Positions 9,201 through 19,000 of a stretch of DNA of 64,000 nt are shown in pieces (position 1 is the stretch's first letter; every line of letters starts with the position of its first letter). The position numbers and the translations under genes were made by a program. The DNA comes from Symbiodinium natans (Eukaryota > Sar > Dinophyceae > Suessiales > Symbiodiniaceae). The notes under the pieces were generated by a model, which saw only the letters and a list, made by a program, of their open reading frames with translations, had not been told where the DNA came from and did no database searches. Where the stretch lies: NCBI GenBank assembly GCA_905221605.1, contig CAJNDS010002763.1:130001-194000 (forward strand). The letters run 5' to 3'.

Positions 9201-12200
9201 ATGGCACTGCCAACCTCGTCGTCGAGTGCCGACACAACCATGACCTTCGGTGATGGTGATGCTATTGCTGCACCTGCATTGGGCGAAAGCACAGGCTGCG
9301 CCGACACAGATGCAGTTACGTCATCAGACGACGCTGTTGAGATGGTCGCGGTTGCGAAGGCACCCGCACGAACCAGAAGTGGTTTGAGCGTACTGCGTGA
9401 AGATGGAAACTCAAAGATGAGTCAAGTTTCACGCCTCAGATCCACTTCCAGACAATCATCGGAACGAACATCAAAGAGATCCAACACTCCAAGTACTCCA
9501 CGACGAAGAAGAGGCACTTCTCCACGAATCTCTCCACGATCCTCGCCGGATGCCGGACGACCGGAAACGTCACCGCGAAGAGGGTACGGTGGCCCTCTTT
9601 TGGGTACCGGCCTCCCCAGTTCGGAACCTCCGGCTGGCGGTAGGGGCGGGCTTGATTCGGGTCCCCCGGTCGAGTCTGCTAACCCTCTAGCGGAACGAAT
9701 CCGGGAAGAAGGCGAAAGGCGGAAGATGGAAGAGGTCATTGCCATGTTGCGACTGAAGATCGAGGAGATGCAACAGGAAGACTATGGGGCATCACTCAGG
9801 ATCGAGCAGCTAGAACGCGAACGTGATCAGAACGCGCAACTGGCAGCTCATATCCATCAACGTCACGAAGCTACACTCGCTGAACGTGAGCAAGTCGTTG
9901 GTGCCACGATCGCAACACTGGAGCAACATGCTGCCGACAATCATCACCAAGCGACGATGACTCAGGAGCAGTTGATGCACCAGCAACGCGAGATGGCGCA
10001 GTACATGGTCAACGTGGAAGAAGCGGCCCATGGTGAAGGAAACACGATAGCTCGAGAATACCAGCGACTTACAGAGGAGCTGAACATTCGAGCACATGAA
10101 AATCTGAGAAGGCGAGCCGATCTACAACAAGCCGAAATCATTGTGGCCCAGATGGAAGATCAGCTGCGAACCTCCGAGTTTGCACGTGAAGCATCCGAGA
10201 AGCAGAAGAGCGAGATGCGAGAATATGCTCATCATGAGAGCGTGGCATTGCAGGATGAACGCGATCAAACCAGGCTCTTGAACGTGAACATTCATGGCGT
10301 CATCGTTCAGTACCACGAAGAAGAAGAAAGAGCAGCTGCTTTGAGACAAGCTGTGCACGAAATGGAGCAGCGATTGGAAGGCCAACATGCTTCGTTGCCT
10401 AGCATCCATGAGGAGCTGCAAAGGGTACGAGCGGAATGCCAATCTCATGAGGACGTCAATCGACGACTGACATCGGAATTGGATGCTGCGAGACAGGTTC
10501 AAACGTACAACCGACCTACGTCAGCCGGAACGTCTGAGTGGGATAATGTGTCTTCAGTGCCTAGGGTAGGTGTGCATAATTCGCGTCCACAAAGCGTTCA
10601 ATCCCGTTCAGGAATAACCCAAGCTTACAGCAGTCCGGAAGAAGTTGATCGTGATGTGCCAATGTCATCTACGACGGAATCGAGGTTCAAGACATGGGTC
10701 CAGAACACCATTCCTGGAGTGGGTTCGGCTTCGCCGGCTCATTCCCAGGGTGGAGATGCCTCAAAGGAGGGTTCGGGTCCCCCGGCTCGTCCCACGAGGC
10801 CATCGTTGTTCGGAGGACCACCTATTCCAGCGGCAGAAAGCCGACCGACTTCTACAAGGACATCGTTATTTGGTGGACCTCCCGTTCTCGTTCCAGAAGT
10901 ACCATCAGTTCCCAACCTGGTTCCGGGAAGGATGTTCACGACAGGTTTGCTGGACTTGCCTCCTGGCTTGGCTACCAGACCACACACCTCACAGTTACTT
11001 GCTGATCCACCTACGGCGTCCACGTCCTACCAGTGTGTGCGGCAACCATCGCGTTCGCGGCATACGGGCGAGGTCACGCCTGGAATGGCTTCAGAAATTC
11101 CTCCGAATGCTCCCAATCATCCTCAAGATCCTCGCGCAAACGCTTCGACAACTGTTCAGCAAGAGGCTTTACGAAGGCAAATGGATGATCTTCGGGAAGA
11201 AATGAGCAGAATGAGAGACACCGAAGCTCGTCTTCGTCGTGAACGAGATCAATGGCGTACAATTGCTGAAGAACAGGAGCAAGAGAATGAGGGTGAAGAG
11301 GGAGAGAACGAGGAGGAAGGCGAACCAGAAGAGGACGGAGACAAAACCGACCCTGGATCCTGGAAGCCAATCAAGAAAGGAGGTGGAGGAGGTGATGGTG
11401 GTGGCGATCCAGATTCTTCTCCCCACGGTGGTGGCGGAGGAGGTGGCGGTGGATCTGGACCCGAAGATGGACTTGATTACACCGAAGGGCCAAAGATATC
11501 CCGAAGAGAAGCCGACAAGATCAACATTCCTGCGTTTCCCAAGGTCACTCACTTGGACGCTTGGCAGGCAGCAGTCACCACAAACGTCCTGGCCGCGTGT
11601 GCGGATACCAATCAGAGCGACTGGATAAAATGGCTGCAAGAATCTTTCAAGCCGATGCCGGATGTTGAAGGGCTCAATGACTCGGGACATGTCAAGTTCA
11701 GAAGCATCGACGTGAAGCTGGCAAGTGCGATGACTCTCATGTTACGGAATGCTGGAGATCAAGCAGCGGATCTGTTCTTGGAGGTGAACCTCAAATCAAA
11801 CGCGTACATTCGCGGGACCGAGTACAAGGTTCTGAAGGGACGACAGATCATTGCTATGATGATGGAAAGCTTCCGCACACGGGATCGTCTTGACATGGTT
11901 TACACGATCGATTACCTGACCAAACTGCAGTATCCTGGGGACAACAAGATTGCCGCATTCAAAGCAACGTGGCTAGAGATCATCTCTCGGATTCGACCTG
12001 AAGATGTACCTTCCACGAATGCCCTCTGCGACATCTTGTACCAGAAGATATCAGGATCCTCCGAGATGAACATGGAGCTCAAGCTTTACTATGACATCAA
12101 GAGCTATGACGATCCAGAGAGATCACATGATATGCTGCTGAGGATCATGGACCGGGCGGTGCAGAGGAGAAGAGAGAAGAAGAACCTCAACGAGACACAA

Positions 12201-15200
12201 CATGGTCTGAACCAGATGGTTGCTGGGAAGGACCTGCTTGCTGCACCAGCTAGGCCCGATCCCAAAGGGCCTCCCTCATCCGCGCCAGACAAGGACAAGA
12301 AGAAGAAGACGAATGAGAGAGGCAAGGACAAAGAAGCTGCGGATGCTGCGCCTGTACTCCCAAAGAGTAAAGCAAAGGCACACGAAAAGGACAAGAAGAA
12401 GGGGAAAGGTAAAGGCAAAGAACGATCCCGATCTCCTTCATCATCACGATCGCTGACCGACAAGGAAAAGGCGAAGATTCGTTGCAAATTTCACTTCGGA
12501 GGAGGATGCAATGCAGGAAAGAATTGCAAATGGAGTCACAAAGACACGGACAGAGGAAGGCCGTCTTCACGAGATGATAAGAATCAGAGAGCGCGAAGCC
12601 CGTCATCAAAACCATCGGAACGGCCTTGCTTTCAGTGGAGCAAGAACGGATCCTGCAGCCGAGAGAATTGCCCTTTCAAGCATGACCCGGCTAAGGCAGC
12701 GCCCGCAACCGGGGAAACCGACGCGAATGCGAAGGCAAAAGCAAAGGCGAAGGCGAAGGACAAGAAGAAGAAGCCTGAACCGGCCGCACCCGCGATTGCG
12801 ATTCGAGGTCTGCCTGCAGTACCTGTTCTTCGATCCCTGGGTGATGGTGATGGTGATTCTGACGATGAGTCAGTCGATGGCGACGCGGCGTCAGATTGCT
12901 CCACCGACGATGAGGTCGGATCTTATCACAGAGACGTCAAGGACCTCAAGGTTTCCTTTGAACAGGGAACGAAGTTCGCATCATCGAAGCCGAGGCGATC
13001 ACACAAAGATAGAGGATTCGCCCCACGACTTTTTACAGAAGCGAACCTGAAGCACGAGAACCACATCTCGGAGGTCGAGTATGAGAAGCACAAAGCAAGA
13101 GCTAGGGCTCGACTGATGGAAGATATGTGTCTGGGCAAAGATGGAGGATGCATACCAGTTAGGATTCCAGGAACCGAGAAGGTGATTGTGTTCAAGTTCG
13201 ACAACAAGAAGGGGAAATTCCATGAAAGAGCCTTGAGCGTTGATGAGAGTCGTAAGGAACTGATGAAGAACCCGAACATGTGTATGGTCCAACCAGAATT
13301 TATTCGCAGGAAGCTGAAATTCATCATGGACACAGGATGCGGACATGACCTTATCTCTTTAGAAAAGGTCGCCAAGCGCGGCATCGACACTGCAATGGAC
13401 TGCGAGTCTACATCGTTCCAAACGGCGAATGGTGTCACTATGACTAACCAGACGGCGGAGTTCTTGACGAAATCCTTCAAGGAGCCCATCAAAGCACATG
13501 TATTGGAGAATACACCTTCTGTGCTGTCAGTTGGGAAGAGATGCATGCTTCACGGCTATTCCTTTGTATGGCCCGCAGGACGTCCACCATTTATGGTGAA
13601 CGATGCTGGCGAGAGGATACAATTCTTCGTGCAAGGAGACATCCCCTATGTCAGAGTGGGAAGCAAAGGAGCCAAAGCTCATGAGGAACCCGAAGCGATG
13701 GAAATGTTCCGCTTGGTGCAGAAGTACAAGGACAAGGTGGACGATGATACCGACGACGATTCGACGTATGTTGCGGTACCAGGTCTTGACGACATCGGCG
13801 AGGAGATCCCCGACGTAGCTTCCGAAGCTGACGAGGAAGAAGGTGGCGAAGTGGTCGAAGGCGATGAAGTTCGTGAAGATGAACCACAAGCCGAACTTCC
13901 AGTTGAGGCTGAGGGCGACGCGCAGGAGATCGACGTGGAAGGTGACGAATCTGGTCCTGATAGGAGGGCGAAGGTCGGCACCCTGAAGGCCGAAGCGAAC
14001 ACCTTGGCTCACCTTTGTACCCATCGATTCCGGAATCCATATTGTGACGCGTGCGTGAGAGCAAAGATGAAGCATTTCAGAACCCAAAAGGGAGCATTCA
14101 AACGAGAAGTCAATGAGTGGGGTGACTTGGTGACGTTCGACTTTGTGGATATGGGAAAAGCCACGGATAAGGGGGTGGGTCTTGACGACGAGCTCCGTGA
14201 AATCTTGGTATTCCGCGACGTGGCCACGAAGGTGGTTGCAGCATATCCCACAATCTCCAGAGAAGAAGGAGAAGTTGTACGATGTATGAAGAGATTCATG
14301 GGAAAGAAGAAAGTGAGGCTGGCATATAGTGACTGCGCAGATGAGTTCATTGCGGCGATGAACAAGCTCAAAATTCCATTGGATCACTCACTGCCAGGGC
14401 GTCCTATGAACAACTCTCTGGCGGAAAGGACCAATCAGTTCGTCATCACTGCTACAGCCACATCGTTGCTGCATGCAGGACTGCCTGCGAACTATTGGCC
14501 CTATGCCTTGAATTGCGTCACTCACAATCTCAACGCCGAGGATGTGGATGGTGAGTCGGCGTGGCAGAGGATGTCTGGGAAAGAATTCCCGGGAAAGTTG
14601 ATTCCGTTTGGAGCAAAGGTCTACTTCAAACCGACCGAGACCCGTGAACCAACATATGGCGGAAAGTTTGACCCGAAGGGGATACCTGGCATCTTTGCAG
14701 GGTATGTCCTCAATGCGGGGCAAACATGGTCACGAAAGTATCGCGTGTGGGACATGAAGGAGTTCGCGAATGCCAACTTTGCACATGATGCGAAAGTGCC
14801 TCGCAAGCTTCAAATTCCCTACATCACCGAACGGGTCATCATGCCGGACGAAATTGCCTTTCCGCTCAAGCTCGAGTACGAGAGAATGAACGGAACACTT
14901 GAAGGACTGAAAGAAGGAAAGGATCTCGGAGGAAAAGAAATCAAGGACAAGCCACCAGGAGGAGGTGACGACGACGATGATGACGACAATGGCGATGATG
15001 GTGGTGACCTACTTGATCGCCAAGAACGCGTCAAAGCCATGGAGAAGGAAATGCTCGACTATGTCATGGAGAACGATGACATTGTGCCTGATCTTTCAGA
15101 AGTTCCAGATGATCGACCCGGTGAACCTCGCGATGGACCAGCCTTGGAATCTGAAGATGCCAAAGCCCTCAGATTGATTGGCGATTCCATTCTCGACAGT

Positions 15201-15947
15201 GCAGGAAGGGTACCACAGAGCGAAGGAGTACCGGATGTTGCTTCGGATCCTCCGAGCAGCAAAAGGGAAACTAAGCGTGGTACTCCCCCCAAACCCGTTT
15301 CGGAACCTCCGGACGGCAAAGGGGAACCTGCATCGTCATCACGCGGTCCAACGGGGCGTGCTATTCCGGACATTGACGAGACCGACCCCGCGTTCATCAT
15401 CGCAAAGCTCAAGGAAGCTGGACTCATCGGACCGGAACCCGAGTTCTGGAAGTTCGGTACTCCCGGCGACGGTCGTGTCTACATCAATGATGACGGCGAA
15501 CCTTGCAAGATCGACAAGCGGGGGGCTCCGTTCAAGATTGGGAGTGATGGTAGACGATTGCTACCCTCCACACGTCCGAAGGGCAAGTTCACTCCTGAAG
15601 AATGGCACAAGCTCGGAAGCGAAGGCAGGAAGATCGAACTTAAGAAGATCAAGAAGGTCGAAGAGAAGGAGGCCAAGAAGGCTCGCAAGAAGGAGGCCAA
15701 GGAGAAGAAGAAAGGCAAAGAGCATAAAGACGCACTCGTTGCATCGTTGGAGGCGTTGCTTCCCAAGGTCGTGCCTGCGGAGAAGATCGATTTGGACTTC
15801 AGGGCGGGAACGACTACTGGATGGACATGGTGCGAGGAACAGGTGACGCAGATTGCCACAGAAATGTTTCTGGACGATGTGCTGCCTGCTCTTCCAAGTG
15901 AATTGGCAGAGTTCGGATTGAGAGTTCCTCGCATGCCATGTGTGTAA
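9201..15947 (+). CDS. Gag-protease-integrase polyprotein (2248 aa)
   Basis: Encodes capsid-like, protease and integrase functions of the retrotransposon. Residues 1-160 are Ser/Pro/Arg-rich; about 165-430 is a long Glu/Gln/Arg coiled coil; about 775-990 is a Gag-like helical region. Two CCCH zinc fingers follow (C1095-C1103-C1109-H1113 and C1143-C1152-C1157-H1161) instead of the usual CCHC knuckle. The aspartic protease motif DTG is at 1377-1379. An HHCC-type zinc site (H1604, H1608, C1615, C1618) precedes the integrase core with D1647, D1711 and E1742. The tail is acidic then Lys-rich (about 2150-2195). The start ATG is the first after the LTR. It ends in TAA, but the same frame stays open beyond into the RT. 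Collapsed with the second copy it is intact. Confidence 0.9.
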   Translation: MALPTSSSSADTTMTFGDGDAIAAPALGESTGCADTDAVTSSDDAVEMVAVAKAPARTRSGLSVLREDGNSKMSQVSRLRSTSRQSSERTSKRSNTPSTPRRRRGTSPRISPRSSPDAGRPETSPRRGYGGPLLGTGLPSSEPPAGGRGGLDSGPPVESANPLAERIREEGERRKMEEVIAMLRLKIEEMQQEDYGASLRIEQLERERDQNAQLAAHIHQRHEATLAEREQVVGATIATLEQHAADNHHQATMTQEQLMHQQREMAQYMVNVEEAAHGEGNTIAREYQRLTEELNIRAHENLRRRADLQQAEIIVAQMEDQLRTSEFAREASEKQKSEMREYAHHESVALQDERDQTRLLNVNIHGVIVQYHEEEERAAALRQAVHEMEQRLEGQHASLPSIHEELQRVRAECQSHEDVNRRLTSELDAARQVQTYNRPTSAGTSEWDNVSSVPRVGVHNSRPQSVQSRSGITQAYSSPEEVDRDVPMSSTTESRFKTWVQNTIPGVGSASPAHSQGGDASKEGSGPPARPTRPSLFGGPPIPAAESRPTSTRTSLFGGPPVLVPEVPSVPNLVPGRMFTTGLLDLPPGLATRPHTSQLLADPPTASTSYQCVRQPSRSRHTGEVTPGMASEIPPNAPNHPQDPRANASTTVQQEALRRQMDDLREEMSRMRDTEARLRRERDQWRTIAEEQEQENEGEEGENEEEGEPEEDGDKTDPGSWKPIKKGGGGGDGGGDPDSSPHGGGGGGGGGSGPEDGLDYTEGPKISRREADKINIPAFPKVTHLDAWQAAVTTNVLAACADTNQSDWIKWLQESFKPMPDVEGLNDSGHVKFRSIDVKLASAMTLMLRNAGDQAADLFLEVNLKSNAYIRGTEYKVLKGRQIIAMMMESFRTRDRLDMVYTIDYLTKLQYPGDNKIAAFKATWLEIISRIRPEDVPSTNALCDILYQKISGSSEMNMELKLYYDIKSYDDPERSHDMLLRIMDRAVQRRREKKNLNETQHGLNQMVAGKDLLAAPARPDPKGPPSSAPDKDKKKKTNERGKDKEAADAAPVLPKSKAKAHEKDKKKGKGKGKERSRSPSSSRSLTDKEKAKIRCKFHFGGGCNAGKNCKWSHKDTDRGRPSSRDDKNQRARSPSSKPSERPCFQWSKNGSCSRENCPFKHDPAKAAPATGETDANAKAKAKAKAKDKKKKPEPAAPAIAIRGLPAVPVLRSLGDGDGDSDDESVDGDAASDCSTDDEVGSYHRDVKDLKVSFEQGTKFASSKPRRSHKDRGFAPRLFTEANLKHENHISEVEYEKHKARARARLMEDMCLGKDGGCIPVRIPGTEKVIVFKFDNKKGKFHERALSVDESRKELMKNPNMCMVQPEFIRRKLKFIMDTGCGHDLISLEKVAKRGIDTAMDCESTSFQTANGVTMTNQTAEFLTKSFKEPIKAHVLENTPSVLSVGKRCMLHGYSFVWPAGRPPFMVNDAGERIQFFVQGDIPYVRVGSKGAKAHEEPEAMEMFRLVQKYKDKVDDDTDDDSTYVAVPGLDDIGEEIPDVASEADEEEGGEVVEGDEVREDEPQAELPVEAEGDAQEIDVEGDESGPDRRAKVGTLKAEANTLAHLCTHRFRNPYCDACVRAKMKHFRTQKGAFKREVNEWGDLVTFDFVDMGKATDKGVGLDDELREILVFRDVATKVVAAYPTISREEGEVVRCMKRFMGKKKVRLAYSDCADEFIAAMNKLKIPLDHSLPGRPMNNSLAERTNQFVITATATSLLHAGLPANYWPYALNCVTHNLNAEDVDGESAWQRMSGKEFPGKLIPFGAKVYFKPTETREPTYGGKFDPKGIPGIFAGYVLNAGQTWSRKYRVWDMKEFANANFAHDAKVPRKLQIPYITERVIMPDEIAFPLKLEYERMNGTLEGLKEGKDLGGKEIKDKPPGGGDDDDDDDNGDDGGDLLDRQERVKAMEKEMLDYVMENDDIVPDLSEVPDDRPGEPRDGPALESEDAKALRLIGDSILDSAGRVPQSEGVPDVASDPPSSKRETKRGTPPKPVSEPPDGKGEPASSSRGPTGRAIPDIDETDPAFIIAKLKEAGLIGPEPEFWKFGTPGDGRVYINDDGEPCKIDKRGAPFKIGSDGRRLLPSTRPKGKFTPEEWHKLGSEGRKIELKKIKKVEEKEAKKARKKEAKEKKKGKEHKDALVASLEALLPKVVPAEKIDLDFRAGTTTGWTWCEEQVTQIATEMFLDDVLPALPSELAEFGLRVPRMPCV

Positions 15948-16004
15948 TCAACCAAAGAGAAACACAGAGAAAAGCTTGCATGTGCAGCGCCGTGCTTCAA
16001 CGCC
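15945..16004 (+). other. In-frame TAA and open linker between integrase and RT
   Basis: TAA at 15945-15947 is the only stop between the integrase ORF and the RT ORF; 15948-16004 adds 19 sense codons in the same frame before the first ATG. This fits either one nonsense mutation in a former single polyprotein or a readthrough/reinitiation arrangement. The repeated copy has the same TAA at 27291-27293. Confidence 0.8.
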
Positions 16005-17276
16005 ATGGTTACACGTCCAGTCAACCGCAAGGAGATGTACGAGAATCCAAAAGCCATGGAGGCGTTCATGAAAGAATGGAAAGGCTTGTGGGATCAGGAA
16101 GTCTTCGACTTTAGCCAAGTGCGGGAGTACGACGACGTGGTCAGAGAAGCGAAGAAGTCCAACGCGAAGGTGCACATGGCAAGAGTGCATGGTCTCATCT
16201 ATGAGAAGAACTATCAACTCAAAGAAGGGGACCCTGCAAGGAAGTTCAAAGGAAGAGGTGTGCTGCTTGGAGATCAAGTCAAAGATCAGAATATGGAGGC
16301 GGCGCTGTTCCAGGACCTCGGAAACTCTCCGGCAACCTTTGATGCGTCTCGTTGGGCCGACTTCTACGGGTGCTTACCCGGGAACGACGTTCAGATGGCG
16401 GATGCTATCCAGGCCTACATTCAGGCTAAGTTGACGGGGACTCCGTGCTGGGTTGAACTTCCAGACGAGGCTTGGCATCCTTCGGTGAACCGGAGGAAAT
16501 TTCGCAGACCAGTCTGCAGGCTCGTGAAAGCACTCTATGGGCATCCGGACGCTGGTACAATGTGGGAACAACATTGTCACACCGCAGTCCAGAAGATGGG
16601 TTTTGCACCAGTTGGTGAGGAATGGCCGTCTCTTTACTTCCATGCAGGAATGAAGCTCCTATTGGTCATCTACGTCGACGACCTGAAGCTCGCCGGTCCG
16701 GCGGAGAACCTCCCGAAGGGGTGGAACATGCTTCGCAAGGAACTTCGTCTTGAGGAGGAAACTCCGCTTGGTTTGTATTTGGGATGTCGCATCTCAAAGG
16801 GGGAAGCTAAACTTCACGACAACACCAAGGTGCGAACTGTCACTTATGACATGGAAACCTATCTCGAAATGACAGTGCAAAAGTACTGTGAAACCACGGG
16901 ATTTCCTGTGGACAAATTCAAGAAGGTACCATCTCCCAGTCCAGTTGAAGAAACCAAAAATCACCCGGCTAGGGCACCTTGTCATCCAGGTGCTGCAAGC
17001 CATCGGTGTCAATGGTGTGGACACACAATGCCTGTCGATAAGGGCGGACGGCTTCTACCTCCACCACCGGTTCCCAAGGGCCCACAGGAAACGGAACTCG
17101 ATGAGGCAGACAGGGGTACTCTTGCCCCGCATGCGGCGAGCATCCTCATGAAGTTGCTCTATGCTGCAAGAATTTGCAGGTTTGATTTGCTGCGAAGCAT
17201 AAACAATCTTGCGCGACGCATTACAAAGTGGTCCAAGAAAGAGGATGCGGCCAGGATGCGGCTCTGCATCATTTGA
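16005..17276 (+). CDS. Ty1/copia-type reverse transcriptase (423 aa)
   Basis: RNA-dependent DNA polymerase of the element, RVT_2 type. It shows the ADAIQAYIQA block (about 131-140), KALYG (about 175-179) matching the copia KALYGLKQ block, and the catalytic YVDD at 223-226. It begins at ATG 16005, in frame with the upstream ORF. The C-terminal 'LARRITKWSKKEDAA' leads toward RNase H, but the frame is lost at an 11-bp tandem duplication (17242-17263) and terminates at TGA 17274-17276. Family members carry RT and RNase H in one frame, so this is a broken or recoded junction. Confidence 0.9.
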   Translation: MVTRPVNRKEMYENPKAMEAFMKEWKGLWDQEVFDFSQVREYDDVVREAKKSNAKVHMARVHGLIYEKNYQLKEGDPARKFKGRGVLLGDQVKDQNMEAALFQDLGNSPATFDASRWADFYGCLPGNDVQMADAIQAYIQAKLTGTPCWVELPDEAWHPSVNRRKFRRPVCRLVKALYGHPDAGTMWEQHCHTAVQKMGFAPVGEEWPSLYFHAGMKLLLVIYVDDLKLAGPAENLPKGWNMLRKELRLEEETPLGLYLGCRISKGEAKLHDNTKVRTVTYDMETYLEMTVQKYCETTGFPVDKFKKVPSPSPVEETKNHPARAPCHPGAASHRCQWCGHTMPVDKGGRLLPPPPVPKGPQETELDEADRGTLAPHAASILMKLLYAARICRFDLLRSINNLARRITKWSKKEDAARMRLCII

Positions 17277-19000
17277 TGTGCTACGTCCATCAGTCCAAAG
17301 GTCATAAGATGATCGGATGGGTCGGCGATTCCATGGATGCTACTTCCATAGGGTTGTATGCGGATGCGGATTACGCTGGTTGTGGCGAGAGTTTGCGTTC
17401 TACTTCGGGGGCTCACATGCATATTCAGGGACCGCATACACGGTTCCCGTTGGCAGGTGTCAGTAAGCGACAGGGTTGCGCCAGCCACTCTACTCCCGAA
17501 GCGGAAATTGTGGCTGCGGACTATGCGATGTCGCGTATTGGCATTCCGGCCATCACATTGTGGCGTTTGATTGGAGGCAAAGATCCTAATTTCGTGTTCT
17601 ACGATGACAATCAAACGATGATCGGCGTGGTCCGCACAGGCAAGAACCCGACGATGCGCCATTTGGAACGCTCACACGGGATCTGCATTGCGTGGATGCA
17701 CGAGGTGTTCCAGGAGGGATACGTGTCTCTGGCTTACGAGGTCACCGCCAAAATGGCGGCCGATATCCACACGAAGGCCTTTAAAGACCACGTCTCCTGG
17801 GCTCACGCGTGTCAGCTAATTAACATCATGCCTCCCACGATGCTTTCGAGCGTTGAGGTCATGGACATGATGAAGGCTACACACCAACAATCGGCTGATG
17901 AGAAAGGTCATCAGCACTACTCGTTTAAGAACGAGGTTCCCTGTTTTCCTTACACGCAAACACCTATCTTGCCCCAGGAGCTGTGTAGGGCCGGTTTGTC
18001 CAGTAAGGAGGGTGTCCAGGAAACGGACAGTACAGATCCGATCTTGGTGGTGAAGTTCCCGCGCATGCTCCGCGGCGTCCCCAGTGCTTTGCGGCCGGGG
18101 AAGTATTTGCGGTCCACGTGGATTCTGCGTGAAGGGCAATGGCATCGTATCGAGGATGAGGTCCCTATCCCGTCGGAGCCTCAGAAATTCGATCGGTATG
18201 TCGAGCGCGCTGTGTTTCAATATCACTTCCAACGGGGCTCGGCGGCGACGACGCGTGTGCACCGCACCGCGTCGCCTGCCGTGTCTGCGTCCCCGCTGCC
18301 CGACTGTTCGCGCTGTCGCGTTCGCGATTCGCCCGCACTCTGTAGGCAAGTGTGCGACTTAGTGGTCCGCGCCGCCCATGGGGGGTATGGGGGTGTTTTT
18401 CGCGCTGGGTCTGAAGGCATGGGGGGTGATATCAACGAAATTCCTGCGCTCGAATCTACCGTCGTCGCTGTTGCGCGCGCCGCAAAAGAAGCTGATTTTC
18501 CTCAATCTACATTCGTGCCCGAATTCATCGAGGTGACTCGTGCTAGGACTGGTAATCATGAAGTTGTTTTCCAAGACAAACACGGGAAAGAGATGTTCAA
18601 GGCACGGAGTGACTCGCTTAGCGGGGCTACAGGATTTTCCATGACGATTAAAGCTTCGGATGTCGAAAACAGTAGCCCTCGCGTGTGGTTGCTCGTAGGT
18701 CTGGAAGAGGATAACTGGTGGCAAACGTATACACCGCCGGACGTCAACATCGTCTGCGTGCCGGAAGCGGATGCACGCGGCGCCTATCAGTACTGCAAAG
18801 ACATCATTAAATGGTCGTTCAAGGATCTTCGGAACGTTCTGTTCATAGGAGCAGGGGCGCTGAATCGAGCTTCTTGGCTTGATGTCGATCCTAGAGAACG
18901 CTTTTATGAGGACCGAGACGTCGTAGACTACCCCTGGGGGGAGGTCATTGATTTAGTCTTTGACGCCCGGAAGAAAGGGGCGACTACTATCGGAACCTGA
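17228..19000 (+). CDS. Copia RNase H plus unknown C-terminal domain (590 aa)
   Basis: Degrades the RNA strand of the cDNA hybrid. The frame is -1 relative to RT and has no ATG at its left edge (opens at GTG), so it is the displaced continuation of RT. RNase H residues: YADADYAG (D46/D48), STPEAE (E91), YDDNQ (D126), then the copia-like KNPTMRHLERSHG block. After about residue 200 comes roughly 390 aa I do not recognise, with a Cys pair near the middle (CSRCRVRD) and a C-terminal alpha/beta-like stretch. It stops at 18998-19000; a G-run at 18977-18980 is where the frame passes into the next ORF. Confidence 0.8.
   Translation: MVQERGCGQDAALHHLMCYVHQSKGHKMIGWVGDSMDATSIGLYADADYAGCGESLRSTSGAHMHIQGPHTRFPLAGVSKRQGCASHSTPEAEIVAADYAMSRIGIPAITLWRLIGGKDPNFVFYDDNQTMIGVVRTGKNPTMRHLERSHGICIAWMHEVFQEGYVSLAYEVTAKMAADIHTKAFKDHVSWAHACQLINIMPPTMLSSVEVMDMMKATHQQSADEKGHQHYSFKNEVPCFPYTQTPILPQELCRAGLSSKEGVQETDSTDPILVVKFPRMLRGVPSALRPGKYLRSTWILREGQWHRIEDEVPIPSEPQKFDRYVERAVFQYHFQRGSAATTRVHRTASPAVSASPLPDCSRCRVRDSPALCRQVCDLVVRAAHGGYGGVFRAGSEGMGGDINEIPALESTVVAVARAAKEADFPQSTFVPEFIEVTRARTGNHEVVFQDKHGKEMFKARSDSLSGATGFSMTIKASDVENSSPRVWLLVGLEEDNWWQTYTPPDVNIVCVPEADARGAYQYCKDIIKWSFKDLRNVLFIGAGALNRASWLDVDPRERFYEDRDVVDYPWGEVIDLVFDARKKGATTIGT

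Noticed and set aside
9422-14806. Long minus-strand open frames inside the Gag-integrase ORF
   Set aside because: They mirror the plus-strand ORF, have no recognisable domains and show skewed Ser/Arg composition.
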